Below, in pieces: positions 8,098 to 17,659 of a DNA stretch of 64,000 bases. Below the pieces are notes generated by a model. It made no database searches and was not told the origin of the DNA. It was given only the letters and a program-made list of their open reading frames with translations. This stretch comes from Hyphomicrobiales bacterium (lineage in GTDB: Bacteria > Pseudomonadota > Alphaproteobacteria > Rhizobiales > Rhizobiaceae): NCBI GenBank assembly GCA_900472575.1, contig UCIV01000005.1, positions 124,001 to 188,000 on the forward strand, written 5' to 3'. The position numbers were made by a program, and so were the translations under genes. Position 1 is the stretch's first letter; each line of letters opens with the position of its first letter.

Positions 8098-9903
8098 TCA
8101 CTTTGTCTCACCAAAGGACGAGAAGACGAGACCGCCTTCGCTCTCCTTGGCAGTTGCCTTGACCGATGCGATCTCGACGCTGATGCGGCCGATATCATCA
8201 AGAAGCAGGCCCTTGGGCAGCTCCAGAACGCCGATAGAGCAGCGCAACAGCGGGAAGTCCCGTTCGCGGCCCGAGCGGTCATGACCGCGGATCCTGCCGG
8301 AGGCTCGTTCTTCTTCGGAATAAAGCTCTATCACATCGCCGTGAAAATCCGACAGCAGGCGCTCGAGGATTTCGTCCAGCTCCTCGCGTGTCCAATCGCG
8401 GATGCCGATGAAGAAGTCGTCGCCGCCAATATGGCCAAGGAAGTCACCCTCCGAGAAGAAGTAACGCTTCATCAGCGCGGCAAACAGCGAGATTGCGTGG
8501 TCGCCCTTCTGGAAACCGTAGTGATCGTTGAACGGCTTGAAATTGTCGAAGTCGCAATAGCAGAAAAAGCGGCTTTCCTCGTCGTCGCGGCCAGCTTCCT
8601 GCATGAAATCGCGTACCGCGCGGTTACCCGGCAGGCTAGTCAGCGGGTTCTGATCCTGCGCGATCTTCAGCTGCTTCTCGTTCACCACCTTGATGAGAGA
8701 TGCGGCCGAGACGACGCCGGCATAACGCATGTTTTCGGTGAGGATGACACAGGCACTGTTTTCCATGTTGGCAAAAAGGCTCATCAGTTCTTCCGCCTCG
8801 GCATCCAGCCCGATGATCGGGGCGCGCTCGACGAAGTGAGCGATCGAGCGTTCATAGACCTTGTTCTTCAGAAGGTCGCGACCGAATGGCTGATAGATGA
8901 ATTCCTTCAGGTGGTATTCGTTGATGACGCCACGCGGTTCGCCATTGGCGTTCAGGACCGGAAAGAATGCCTGGCGCGGATTGCGGCGGAACAATTCGAA
9001 TACAGAATCGATCGCGTCATTCTCGAAAACCGTCGGCAGTTTTTCGATCTGCTTGCGGATGAGGATCTCGTCCAGCGACTGGCTGGAACGGCGCGCACGG
9101 CCGATATCGGCAAGATGCGGAAAGGCCGGCTGCAGTTCGGTCAGGAAGGTCGTCGGCTTGGCGATGAAATAGCCCTGAACGAGATCGACACCATATTCGC
9201 GGCAGGCCAGAAATTCGGATTCCGTCTCGATGCCCTCGGCAATGACCCGGATACCGAGCGTGTGGGCGATGTTGACGATATTCTTGACCAGATGGCGCTT
9301 GCGCGGATTGCGGTCGATATCGGACACGAAATGCCGGTCGATCTTCAGGTAGTCGACGGGGAAGTCACAGAGCAGCTTCATCTCGCCGTGACCGACACCG
9401 AAATCGTCGATGGCGAGCTTGAAGCCCGCCTTGCGCATATCGGCCACCAGATCGGCAAATTCCGGTACGCTGGTGTTGTCGAAGCGTTCGGAGAATTCGA
9501 AACAGACCGAAGACGGCGCGATCTCGGCCGCCCGCAGATGGTGAAGCACTCTTTCGAGGAATTCATGCCCCTGACGGATCAGCCGGACATCCAGATTGAG
9601 AAAAAGCGTGGCTGACGAATAGTCGGGAAGCGTCGCGAATTTGGCGAGCGCGCGGCCGGACATCATCTGCTCAAGCGCCAGAAGCTGGCCTGCCTGCTGG
9701 GCCTCGTCGAGCAATTCCGGCGGAGAGGAAAAGCCGATCCGTTCATGGCCACGCAGCAGGGATTCGTAACCGAAGACCGATCCTGTCGCCACTTCGACAA
9801 TCGGCTGGAAGGCATTTTCGAGAACCAGTTTCCCGAGGGTAACAAGCTGGTCGCCTGCATATCGCCGGACAACACCCGGTTCGAGAACAGCCGCAGACGA
9901 CAT
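8098..9903 (-). CDS. EAL-CBS-GGDEF cyclic-di-GMP turnover protein
   Basis: The 601-residue protein has an EAL domain (about 30-265), two CBS-type repeats (about 290-410; SVFELFRRNPRQAFFPVLNANG and LMSLFANMENSACVIL) and a C-terminal GGDEF domain (about 430-590). The EAL signature reads YESLLRG (ESL rather than EAL). The metal and catalytic residues FEFSER, IDDFGVG, YLKIDRH, AEGIE and VQGY are kept, so phosphodiesterase activity is plausible. The GGDEF motif reads HIGGDDFF (GGDDF), which may still bind substrate. No membrane segment is seen. The CBS pair may sense adenine nucleotides. The ATG at 9903 is favoured over 9909 because GGAG lies 8 bases before it. Confidence 0.85.
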   Translation of the reverse strand: MSSAAVLEPGVVRRYAGDQLVTLGKLVLENAFQPIVEVATGSVFGYESLLRGHERIGFSSPPELLDEAQQAGQLLALEQMMSGRALAKFATLPDYSSATLFLNLDVRLIRQGHEFLERVLHHLRAAEIAPSSVCFEFSERFDNTSVPEFADLVADMRKAGFKLAIDDFGVGHGEMKLLCDFPVDYLKIDRHFVSDIDRNPRKRHLVKNIVNIAHTLGIRVIAEGIETESEFLACREYGVDLVQGYFIAKPTTFLTELQPAFPHLADIGRARRSSQSLDEILIRKQIEKLPTVFENDAIDSVFELFRRNPRQAFFPVLNANGEPRGVINEYHLKEFIYQPFGRDLLKNKVYERSIAHFVERAPIIGLDAEAEELMSLFANMENSACVILTENMRYAGVVSAASLIKVVNEKQLKIAQDQNPLTSLPGNRAVRDFMQEAGRDDEESRFFCYCDFDNFKPFNDHYGFQKGDHAISLFAALMKRYFFSEGDFLGHIGGDDFFIGIRDWTREELDEILERLLSDFHGDVIELYSEEERASGRIRGHDRSGRERDFPLLRCSIGVLELPKGLLLDDIGRISVEIASVKATAKESEGGLVFSSFGETK

Positions 9904-10453
9904 ACGCATTACTCCACTGCACGAGCGCTTTTCAAAATGCTCGAAAAAAGGCCTTAAATGACGTTGCGCAGGTTGCGGCGCTACCCGTCAACAATCCGTT
10001 GCTCCTCTATGAAAATCGCATGAAGGTTTTGTGACGAGCTTCCGGTATTTGCTTAAAATTCAATGAATTACGAGGGATTATCCGATGTTTGGACAGTGTG
10101 CAGCAAGTGCCGGCGCGGAGGTTGACCAGTCTTGGACAACAGGTCCGACTTTAGGGAAATGCCAAGCACTGCCAAGCTGTTAACCGGCCAGCCTGACGCA
10201 ATGACGGGACCGTCAAATGCCGCGATCACACTGATGGCAAACGCTACCCGCATTTCCGATGACTATCCAAATCTGCTGCGGCACTTGGTAGCGTCAATCG
10301 CGCGGATCAGACTGCATGATTAAGTGGCCGGGCGCGTTCAATGCGCTCTACGCATTTGGGATAGCGCGTTTCGCAATCATCGCTTGATCGAAAACAAGAT
10401 CGAAAATAACTCCTTACATTGCCATTCCTGCCTACAGAGGTCCTGCCGCGATC
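9904..10453. other. Intergenic region upstream of betC
   Basis: About 550 bases without a convincing gene. A TTG-initiated 63-codon frame (10132-10323) has GGAGG upstream but no recognisable domain. A perfect hexamer inverted repeat, AATGCG (10340-10345) and CGCATT (10351-10356), and a CGTTCAAT octamer (10335-10342) lie about 100 bases before betC. The octamer equals one half of an ATTGAACGTTCAAT-type dyad that I recall for BetI, but the other half is missing. No TetR-type betI gene is present. Confidence 0.5.
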
Positions 10454-11971
10454 ATGTACCGCCCGAACTTTCTCATCATCATGGTCGACCAGTTGAATGG
10501 CACGCTGTTTCCCGACGGACCGGCGGAGTGGCTGCATGCGCCGCACATGAAGGCACTTGCCGCGCGCTCGGCGCGGTTTGCCAACAACTACACGTCCTCG
10601 CCGCTCTGTGCCCCTGCCCGCGCATCCTTCATGGCCGGGCAATTGCCGAGCCGGACGCAGGTTTACGACAATGCCGCGGAATATGTATCGTCAATCCCGA
10701 CCTATGCGCACCATCTGCGCCGCGCCGGTTATTACACGGCACTTTCGGGAAAAATGCATTTCGTCGGGCCGGACCAGTTGCACGGCTTTGAGGAGCGGCT
10801 AACGACCGATATCTATCCGGCCGATTTCGGCTGGACGCCGGATTACCGCAAGCCGGGCGAGCGGATCGACTGGTGGTATCACAATATGGGATCGGTGACG
10901 GGTGCCGGCGTGGCCGAGATTTCCAACCAGATGGAATATGACGATGAAGTGGCGTTTCTGGCCAACCAGAAGCTCTATCATCTCGCACGCGAAAACGATG
11001 ATGCGGATCGTCGGACGTGGGCGCTGACGGTCTCGTTTACCCATCCACACGACCCTTACGTGGCGCGAAAAAAGTTCTGGGATCTCTATAACGACTGCGA
11101 GTATCTGACGCCGGATGTCGGGATGCTGGAGAGCCAGGATCCGCATTCGCAGCGCATCCTGAAATCATGCGATTATGCGAGCTTCGACATTACCGAGGAA
11201 AATGTGCGCCGCTCGCGCCAGGCCTATTTCGCCAATATCTCCTATATCGACGAGAAGGTCGGCGAGCTGATCGATACGCTGACCCGCACCCGGATGCTCG
11301 ACAATACGGTCATCCTGTTCTGTTCCGACCATGGCGACATGCTGGGCGAGCGCGGATTGTGGTTCAAGATGAACTTCTTCGAAGGCTCCGCGCGTGTGCC
11401 GCTGATGGTGGCGGGACCGGGCATTGCCCCTGCCCTGCACAAAGCTCCCGTTTCCAATCTCGACGTGACGCCGACGCTTTGCGACCTTGCCGGGATATCG
11501 ATCTCCGAGATTGCGCCATGGACGGATGGCGAAAGCCTGAAGCCGGTGATCGATGGCGGCGAACGGACCTCGCCGGTGCTGATGGAATATGCGGCCGAAG
11601 CGTCCTACGCGCCGCTCGTCGGAATTCGAGAGGGCAAGTGGAAATATATCCATTGCGAACTCGATCCAGAGCAACTTTTCGATCTCGAAGCCGATCCGAA
11701 GGAGCTCACGAACCTTGCGGTCGACCCGGCTCATGCGGAGGTTCTTGAAGGATTTCGCACCAAACGGGATGCCAAATGGGACATGGCGGGCTTCGACGCC
11801 GCCGTGCGGGAAAGCCAGGCGCGGCGATGGGTAGTGTATGAAGCACTACGCAACGGCGCCTATTATCCGTGGGATCACCAGCCTTTGCAGAAGGCCTCCG
11901 AGCGCTACATGCGCAACCACATGAACCTCGACAATCTGGAAGAGTCCAAGCGTTATCCCCGTGGGGAGTGA
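10454..11971 (+). CDS. betC: Choline-sulfatase
   Basis: The 505-residue type I sulfatase hydrolyses choline-O-sulfate to choline and sulfate. The formylglycine signature is [15 protein letters not shown] with the modifiable Cys at 52 (C-x-P-x-R form). The second sulfatase block [18 protein letters not shown] is present, as are the metal/substrate residues in [17 protein letters not shown] and [17 protein letters not shown]-terminal choline-sulfatase extension ([16 protein letters not shown]) closes the protein. Activity requires a formylglycine-generating system elsewhere. It starts the betC-betB unit, with the betB ATG 16 bases after its stop. The position first in a bet cluster is typical of rhizobia, normally after betI, which is missing here. 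Confidence 0.95.
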   Translation: MYRPNFLIIMVDQLNGTLFPDGPAEWLHAPHMKALAARSARFANNYTSSPLCAPARASFMAGQLPSRTQVYDNAAEYVSSIPTYAHHLRRAGYYTALSGKMHFVGPDQLHGFEERLTTDIYPADFGWTPDYRKPGERIDWWYHNMGSVTGAGVAEISNQMEYDDEVAFLANQKLYHLARENDDADRRTWALTVSFTHPHDPYVARKKFWDLYNDCEYLTPDVGMLESQDPHSQRILKSCDYASFDITEENVRRSRQAYFANISYIDEKVGELIDTLTRTRMLDNTVILFCSDHGDMLGERGLWFKMNFFEGSARVPLMVAGPGIAPALHKAPVSNLDVTPTLCDLAGISISEIAPWTDGESLKPVIDGGERTSPVLMEYAAEASYAPLVGIREGKWKYIHCELDPEQLFDLEADPKELTNLAVDPAHAEVLEGFRTKRDAKWDMAGFDAAVRESQARRWVVYEALRNGAYYPWDHQPLQKASERYMRNHMNLDNLEESKRYPRGE

Positions 11972-11987
11972 GGACGGAGACAAGAGA

Positions 11988-13451
11988 ATGAAAGCACAGC
12001 CGAAAGCCAGCCACTTCATCGATGGCGAATATGTGGAAGACACCGATGGCAGCGTCATCGAGAGCCTTTACCCCGCCACCGGCGAGGTGATCGCAAGGCT
12101 GCATGCGGCAACGCCGGCGATTGTGGAAAAGGCGATCGCAGCGGCCAAACGCGCCCAGCCGGAATGGGCGGCAATGAGCCCGACGGCGCGCGGCCGCGTC
12201 CTGAAACGCGCCGCCGAAATCATGCGCGAGAGGAACCACGAACTTTCCGAACTCGAAACGCTCGATACCGGCAAGCCGATCCAGGAAACGATCGTCGCCG
12301 ATCCGACTTCGGGTGCCGACAGCTTCGAATTTTTCGGCGGCGTGATCGCTGCGGGCCTGAACGGCCAGTATATCCCGCTCGGCGGCGATTTTGCCTATAC
12401 GAAGCGGGTACCGCTCGGCGTCTGCGTCGGTATCGGTGCCTGGAATTACCCGCAGCAGATTGCCTGCTGGAAGGGTGCGCCGGCGCTTGCCGCCGGCAAT
12501 GCCATGGTGTTCAAGCCATCGGAAAACACGCCGCTCGGTGCACTGAAGATTGCCGAGATCCTGATCGAAGCCGGTCTGCCGAAAGGGCTTTACAACGTCA
12601 TCCAGGGTGACCGGACGACAGGGCCGCTGCTCGTCAACCATCCCGATGTCGCCAAGGTTTCGCTCACCGGTTCGGTGCCGACCGGCCGCAAGGTGGCGTC
12701 AGCGGCTGCTGGCAAGCTCAAGCATGTGACGATGGAGCTTGGCGGGAAATCGCCGCTGATCGTGTTCGACGATGCCGATATCGACTCGGCCATCGGTGGG
12801 GCGATGCTCGGGAATTTCTATTCGACCGGTCAGGTCTGCTCCAACGGCACCCGCGTTTTCGTGCAGCGCAAGGTGAAGGACCAGTTCCTGTCGCGGCTGA
12901 AGAAGCGGACGGAAAAGATCATCATCGGCGAGCCTATGGATGAGGCGACACAGATGGGGCCGCTGATCTCGTTTGACCAGCGCCAGAAGGTCTTGAGCTA
13001 TATCGACAAGGGCAAAGCGGAGGGGGCGACCGTTCTGACCGGTGGCGGCATTCCGAACGACGTGACCGGTGAAGGTTATTATATCCAGCCGACCGTATTT
13101 GCCGATGTGACCGACGAGATGACCATTGCGCGGGAAGAGATTTTCGGCCCGGTGATGTGTGTGCTGGATTTCGACGACGAGGACGAGGTGATCGCGCGGG
13201 CGAACGCCACCGAATTCGGCCTGTCGGCGGGGGTATTCACCGCCGACCTTTCGCGCGGGCACCGGGTGGTGGACCAACTTGAGGCCGGGACGTTGTGGAT
13301 CAACACCTACAATCTCTGCCCGGTGGAAATTCCTTTCGGTGGATCGAAACAGTCCGGTTTCGGACGGGAAAACTCGCTTGCGGCGCTGGAGCATTATTCC
13401 GAGCTGAAGACGGTTTATGTGGGAATGGGCAAGGTCGAGGCGCCGTATTGA
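11988..13451 (+). CDS. betB: Betaine aldehyde dehydrogenase
   Basis: The 487-residue aldehyde dehydrogenase oxidises betaine aldehyde to glycine betaine with NAD(P)+. Visible features are the NAD-binding GIGAWNYP and [11 protein letters not shown] segments, the general base Glu250 in MELGGKSPL and the catalytic Cys284 in [10 protein letters not shown]. The ending [14 protein letters not shown] is typical of BetB. The ATG at 11988 is chosen for its upstream GGAGA purine run and because the family N-terminus starts there. It follows betC by 16 bases and is probably cotranscribed. A small gene on the other strand separates it from betA, an unusual arrangement. Confidence 0.94.
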   Translation: MKAQPKASHFIDGEYVEDTDGSVIESLYPATGEVIARLHAATPAIVEKAIAAAKRAQPEWAAMSPTARGRVLKRAAEIMRERNHELSELETLDTGKPIQETIVADPTSGADSFEFFGGVIAAGLNGQYIPLGGDFAYTKRVPLGVCVGIGAWNYPQQIACWKGAPALAAGNAMVFKPSENTPLGALKIAEILIEAGLPKGLYNVIQGDRTTGPLLVNHPDVAKVSLTGSVPTGRKVASAAAGKLKHVTMELGGKSPLIVFDDADIDSAIGGAMLGNFYSTGQVCSNGTRVFVQRKVKDQFLSRLKKRTEKIIIGEPMDEATQMGPLISFDQRQKVLSYIDKGKAEGATVLTGGGIPNDVTGEGYYIQPTVFADVTDEMTIAREEIFGPVMCVLDFDDEDEVIARANATEFGLSAGVFTADLSRGHRVVDQLEAGTLWINTYNLCPVEIPFGGSKQSGFGRENSLAALEHYSELKTVYVGMGKVEAPY

Positions 13452-13462
13452 GGGTGAAGCCG

Positions 13463-13795
13463 TTAGTCGAAATGGGCGTCGCGTGCGCGCTTTATCTGTC
13501 TCCAACGCTCGAAGATGAAGAAAGTGCAAGCGGCGAAAGCAGCAACGCAAATGATCAGATTTATCCCGAAGCGCAAATGCACCAAAGTCCCGACAAACAT
13601 GCCGATGCCTACGAAAAACATGCGCGCGTGATGCACCATGCAACGAGCGAACGGTTGCCGGTTTTCCCGGCGATCTCGATAAGTGTTGGAAATATCTTTG
13701 CTGAGGCGTGTTCGGTTGCGCTCCTCTTCGAGCCTTTCACTCTGGCCACGCGCAAGCTTCGCCAGGAGCTTCTTGGTAAAGTGCTTATTTTCCAT
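13463..13795 (-). CDS. Small two-helix membrane protein antisense within the bet cluster
   Basis: A 110-residue protein on the minus strand lies between betB and betA, ending 11 bases from the betB stop. Residues 1-50 are strongly charged (LARGQSERLEEERNRTR). Two hydrophobic helices (about 58-75 and 78-95) follow, and then a basic tail. Two membrane spans with a charged N-terminus and a normal rhizobial codon pattern make it look like a real gene rather than noise. The ribosome-binding site is weak. I do not recognise the family. It breaks the betCB-betA run, so betA probably needs its own promoter in 13796-13913. Confidence 0.5.
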   Translation of the reverse strand: MENKHFTKKLLAKLARGQSERLEEERNRTRLSKDISNTYRDRRENRQPFARCMVHHARMFFVGIGMFVGTLVHLRFGINLIICVAAFAACTFFIFERWRQIKRARDAHFD

Positions 13796-13913
13796 CGGTC
13801 ACGCGCCGCCTAAACGATATCGCTACCAAAGAAATAAGACATCGGAACTCAACTGAGAACTGCATCCAGCTAAAATTCACCGAGATACCTAATAGATCGG
13901 ATCAGAGACACTC

Positions 13914-15563
13914 ATGCAGGCAGATTTCGTCATCATCGGTTCCGGCTCGGCAGGATCTGCCATGGCTTACCGCCTCTCGGAGGATGGCAGGCATTCGGTG
14001 ATCGTCATCGAGGCGGGTGGGTCGGACTATGGCCCGTTCATCCAGATGCCGGCAGCGCTGGCATGGCCGATGAGCATGAAGCGGTACAATTGGGGTTATC
14101 TCTCCGAACCCGAACCCAATCTCAACAACCGCCGCATCACCGCGCCGCGCGGCAAGGTTCTGGGAGGTTCATCCTCGATCAACGGGCTGGTTTACGTGCG
14201 CGGCCATGCGGAGGATTACAACCGTTGGGAGGAGCTTGGCGCGCGAGGCTGGTCCTATGCCGACGTGCTGCCCTATTTCAAGAGGATGGAGCACAGCCAT
14301 GGCGGCGAGGAAGGCTGGCGTGGTACCGACGGGCCTTTGCATGTGCAGCGCGGGCCAGTGAATAACCCGCTCTTTCATGCCTTCATCCGGGCGGGTGCCG
14401 AGGCAGGCTTCGAAACGACCGAGGATTATAACGGCTCGAAACAGGAGGGTTTCGGGCTGATGGAACAGACGATCCATCAGGGCCGCCGCTGGTCTGCCGC
14501 CAATGCCTATCTGCGGCCAGCGATGAAGCGGAAGAATGTCGAGATCGTCTATGGTCTGGCGCAGAAGATCGTCATCGAGAATGGACGGGCGACCGGTGTC
14601 GAGGTGTTGCGGCGCGGCGTGCCGGAGATCGTTAAAGCCAATCGCGAGGTGATCGTGGCAGCCTCGTCCTTCAACTCGCCCAAGCTTCTGATGCTGTCAG
14701 GCATCGGGCCTGCGGCGCACTTGAAGGACATGGGGATCGAGGTGAAGGCTGATCGGCCAGGCGTCGGCGCCAATCTTCAGGACCATATGGAATTCTATTT
14801 CCAGCAGGTCTCGACCAAGCCGGTTTCGCTCTACTCCTGGCTGCCGTGGTTCTGGCAGGGGGTGGCGGGGGCGCAATGGGTGCTGTCCAAGGGCGGCCTT
14901 GGCGCCTCCAACCAGTTCGAAGCCTGCGCCTTCCTGCGCTCGCAGGCCGGCTTGAAGCAGCCGGATATCCAGTATCATTTCCTGCCGGTGGCGATTTCCT
15001 ACGACGGGAAAGCTGCCGCCAAGAGCCACGGCTTTCAGGCACATGTCGGCTACAATCTTTCCAAATCGCGGGGCAACGTAACCCTTCGTTCGGCGGATCC
15101 GAAGGATGATCCGGTCATTCGCTTCAACTACATGAGCCATGAGGAAGACTGGATCAAATTCCGCCATTGCGTGCGGCTGACGCGTGAAATTTTCAACCAG
15201 AAAGCATTCGACGACTATCGCGGACCGGAAATCCAGCCCGGTGAAAACCTGCTGTCGGATGACGAGATCGACGCTTTCCTGCGCGAGCATCTGGAAAGCG
15301 CCTACCATCCCTGCGGCACCTGCCGGATGGGAAGCGCTGACGACCGACAAGCTGTCGTCGATGCGGAATGTCGCGTCATCGGAGTGGAAGGTTTGAGGGT
15401 CGCGGACAGTTCGATCTTCCCGCACATCACATATGGCAATCTCAACGGGCCTTCGATCATGACCGGCGAGAAGGCGGCAGATCATATCCTCGGAAAAGTT
15501 CCCCTGCCCCGGAGCAATCAAGAGCCCTGGGTCAATCCGCGGGCAGCACTCAGCGACCGCTGA
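13914..15563 (+). CDS. betA: Choline dehydrogenase
   Basis: The 549-residue GMC-family flavoprotein oxidises choline to betaine aldehyde at the membrane. The N-terminal FAD Rossmann motif is [15 protein letters not shown] with the acidic end VIEAGG. GMC signature 1 is [20 protein letters not shown] and signature 2 is [16 protein letters not shown]. The active-site histidine block is [13 protein letters not shown], and the C-terminal [18 protein letters not shown] is typical of BetA. It completes the pathway with betC and betB, giving the osmoprotectant glycine betaine from choline-O-sulfate. It is separated from betB by an antisense gene. Confidence 0.95.
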   Translation: MQADFVIIGSGSAGSAMAYRLSEDGRHSVIVIEAGGSDYGPFIQMPAALAWPMSMKRYNWGYLSEPEPNLNNRRITAPRGKVLGGSSSINGLVYVRGHAEDYNRWEELGARGWSYADVLPYFKRMEHSHGGEEGWRGTDGPLHVQRGPVNNPLFHAFIRAGAEAGFETTEDYNGSKQEGFGLMEQTIHQGRRWSAANAYLRPAMKRKNVEIVYGLAQKIVIENGRATGVEVLRRGVPEIVKANREVIVAASSFNSPKLLMLSGIGPAAHLKDMGIEVKADRPGVGANLQDHMEFYFQQVSTKPVSLYSWLPWFWQGVAGAQWVLSKGGLGASNQFEACAFLRSQAGLKQPDIQYHFLPVAISYDGKAAAKSHGFQAHVGYNLSKSRGNVTLRSADPKDDPVIRFNYMSHEEDWIKFRHCVRLTREIFNQKAFDDYRGPEIQPGENLLSDDEIDAFLREHLESAYHPCGTCRMGSADDRQAVVDAECRVIGVEGLRVADSSIFPHITYGNLNGPSIMTGEKAADHILGKVPLPRSNQEPWVNPRAALSDR

Positions 15564-15656
15564 TGCAACCCTCCTCACCCTTTGGTTGCGCAGGAAATTG
15601 TTGCAATCTTAAATAGCGATAATATTCTCGCCTCAGTCAAAAGTTGGGGGCGAATC

Positions 15657-17216
15657 ATGATGAGCAGGATTCTGGCGTTGGCGCCGGAAGAGTTTGTGCG
15701 TGCGCTTGCAAAGCAGTCGTCCGTCTGGCGCGGAAGCGGCGGTTTTGCAGGAAAACGCCACCGGCGAGATCTGAGAAGGCGCTGGATCCGCCTTTACAAG
15801 AACAAGCGCGGCATCCAGTCGCTTGCCCGGTACAGCCGCCCGGAGATCGGCGGGCTTGCGGCTGATATCGAGGTTTCGCCCAAATCGTCCGTAATCATTC
15901 TCCTTCCGGACAATCGCTATCTGGACGAACAGAGCGACAAGGCCGGTCCGGGTTCCGAGAACAAAATCATCTTTCCGCAAACGAGCCAGACGGATTCCCG
16001 CAAACAATTGAGGCGGCTGATGCATGTGGCGATGACGTCCCGATCGCAAACGACATTGGATCTCATCAACGCCTCCAACACCTATCGGCAGGCTTTGCCA
16101 GCGGTTGCGCGGGTGAGCCGCGGCGAGCGACTGTTTCTGCGCGGGGTCTATCTCGAAGCGCTGGGAGCGGTGATCCTGCCTCGACTGGAACAGCCGATGA
16201 TCGATATCCTCGAAGAACAGGGCGTCGAGGTCGTTCCGAACTCGGAAATCCTGGTGCGTCCGCCGGAGATCCGGGAGTTGCAAACTTCACCCGACTTCTG
16301 GCACCGTCGCATTCTTCCCAATCGAGGCGAGCTTCCCCAGGCATACCGGGGCAACGGCATCTCCATCGGCCTTCTGGACACAGGCATCGATGTCGATCAT
16401 CCTGAATTTTCACACAGGAAAGGCGAACATATCGTCTACCGGCAGTTCGACCTCAACGGCGTCGAAGTGCCGGGCGCAAGTCCGCGGGATTTCGGCAGCC
16501 ACGGAACACACGTGGCAGGCATATGCGCCGGCCAGAACGCCGGCATATCACCGCAGGTCCATCTCTCGGTTGCGGCCGTGCTGACGGAGCAGTCGGAGAA
16601 CGGGGGATTGCGAGGCTACTTTGCGCAGTTGCTTGGCGGCCTGAACTGGCTCGTCAACGAAGCCGGCCCTCAAGGCGACGGCGTCCAGATCGTCAACGCA
16701 TCGCTCGGCACACGAAACCTGACCCGAGAGGATATCAGCAGCCTTTACAAGGCGATCGGCAACGCTGCCGACCAGGGTGCGGTGGTCGTGGCGGCAATCG
16801 GCAACAACGGCAACCTGGGTATGGGCAACCATTGCTTTCCCGCCAAGCTTGAGCATGTCGTCGCCGTCGGGGCGATCGACAGGGACGACCGCGTCCCGGC
16901 CTTCAGCGACTGGGGTTATTCCTACGGCGATACAGCGCGGCAAGCCCCGAGCAAACCGAATATCGTAGGACCGGGCGTGGATATACACAGTGCTCTCGCC
17001 GGCGGCGGCTACGCCTCCATGAACGGCAGCTCGCTCTCGGCGCCATGTATTTCATCAGCTCTGGCGCTCATTCTTGAGAAGTATCCGGAACTCACCGGCC
17101 AGCCTCGACGTTTGACGGAAACGCTGATGGAGTTTACTAGATGTAATCAAAATTGGGCCAATATTGCCCCAAGAGTGGGGCGTGGCTGCATTGACCTGGA
17201 AGGCCTGCTGCCATGA
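15657..17216 (+). CDS. Subtilisin-like (S8) serine peptidase, apparently cytoplasmic
   Basis: The 519-residue protein has a complete S8 triad (numbered from the ATG at 15657): Asp241 in IGLLDTGIDVDHPEF, His282 in GSHGTHVAGI and Ser459 in NGSSLSAP, with oxyanion Asn383 in AAIGNNG. The first ~215 residues are not a normal signal plus propeptide. There is no export signal and the region near 25-60 is highly basic. A segment at about 160-200 (LEALGAVILPRLEQPMIDIL then VEVVPNSEILV) reads like an I9 propeptide. GGGGGCG precedes the tandem ATGs. The next gene begins at or just after its stop and encodes a probable partner. Substrate unknown. Confidence 0.88.
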   Translation: MMSRILALAPEEFVRALAKQSSVWRGSGGFAGKRHRRDLRRRWIRLYKNKRGIQSLARYSRPEIGGLAADIEVSPKSSVIILLPDNRYLDEQSDKAGPGSENKIIFPQTSQTDSRKQLRRLMHVAMTSRSQTTLDLINASNTYRQALPAVARVSRGERLFLRGVYLEALGAVILPRLEQPMIDILEEQGVEVVPNSEILVRPPEIRELQTSPDFWHRRILPNRGELPQAYRGNGISIGLLDTGIDVDHPEFSHRKGEHIVYRQFDLNGVEVPGASPRDFGSHGTHVAGICAGQNAGISPQVHLSVAAVLTEQSENGGLRGYFAQLLGGLNWLVNEAGPQGDGVQIVNASLGTRNLTREDISSLYKAIGNAADQGAVVVAAIGNNGNLGMGNHCFPAKLEHVVAVGAIDRDDRVPAFSDWGYSYGDTARQAPSKPNIVGPGVDIHSALAGGGYASMNGSSLSAPCISSALALILEKYPELTGQPRRLTETLMEFTRCNQNWANIAPRVGRGCIDLEGLLP

Positions 17217-17245
17217 CGCCGGCTCTTCCATCGAAAGGACTGACC

Positions 17246-17605
17246 ATGCTGAATGCCAGAGTCAGGAATATCGTTTCGAGCTCGTCGCCGCAGGACTCGA
17301 TCGTTTTCATCGTCGAAGTGAATGCCGATCAGGAAATGTCTCAGGCTCGAGAGATATCGGATATCATGGCCCGCAAGGCGGCCTTGCGGGACGTTTCATT
17401 GCGCGCCAAGGCACCGGTCATCGATGCCTTGAATGCCTATGAGCCGCTCGGACTGAAGGTCGTCAACCCCATGAACGGTTCGCTGCAATTGATCGCCCAG
17501 GGACCGGCAGCCGCCTGGGAACAGGCGATCGGCGAACATTCGGACCTGTTCGACGGACAGCAGGTCGATCTCCTGCCCAATGAAGCAAGCTTCGCGGCGA
17601 TCTAA
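17246..17605 (+). CDS. Small partner of the S8 peptidase, I9-propeptide-like topology
   Basis: This 119-residue protein would start at the ATG at 17246, which has AAAGGA 6 bases upstream. An alternative ATG at 17213 overlaps the peptidase stop by four bases. Predicted order from the sequence is strand (SIVFIVEVN), long helix (about 27-60), strand (LKVVNPM), strand (SLQLIAQG), helix (AAAWEQAIGEHSDLF), strand (QQVDLLPN). This beta-alpha-beta-beta-alpha-beta order is that of the I9 subtilisin propeptide/inhibitor fold. It may therefore act in trans as inhibitor or folding chaperone of the adjacent peptidase. No signal peptide. I do not recognise a named family. Confidence 0.65.
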   Translation: MLNARVRNIVSSSSPQDSIVFIVEVNADQEMSQAREISDIMARKAALRDVSLRAKAPVIDALNAYEPLGLKVVNPMNGSLQLIAQGPAAAWEQAIGEHSDLFDGQQVDLLPNEASFAAI

Positions 17606-17659
17606 AGCACGCCACGATCTTTCCGTTGCGCTTGCCGTGGCAACAACCGAATTTCACTG

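Noticed and set aside
8281-9615. Long plus-strand frame of 444 codons opposite the EAL-GGDEF gene
   Set aside because: It is the antisense frame of a clear protein-coding gene, rich in charged residues without domain pattern.
10132-10323. TTG-started 63-codon frame with GGAGG upstream, before betC
   Set aside because: No recognisable domain, and the position is a regulatory region. Plausible ribosome-binding site only; not enough for a gene call.
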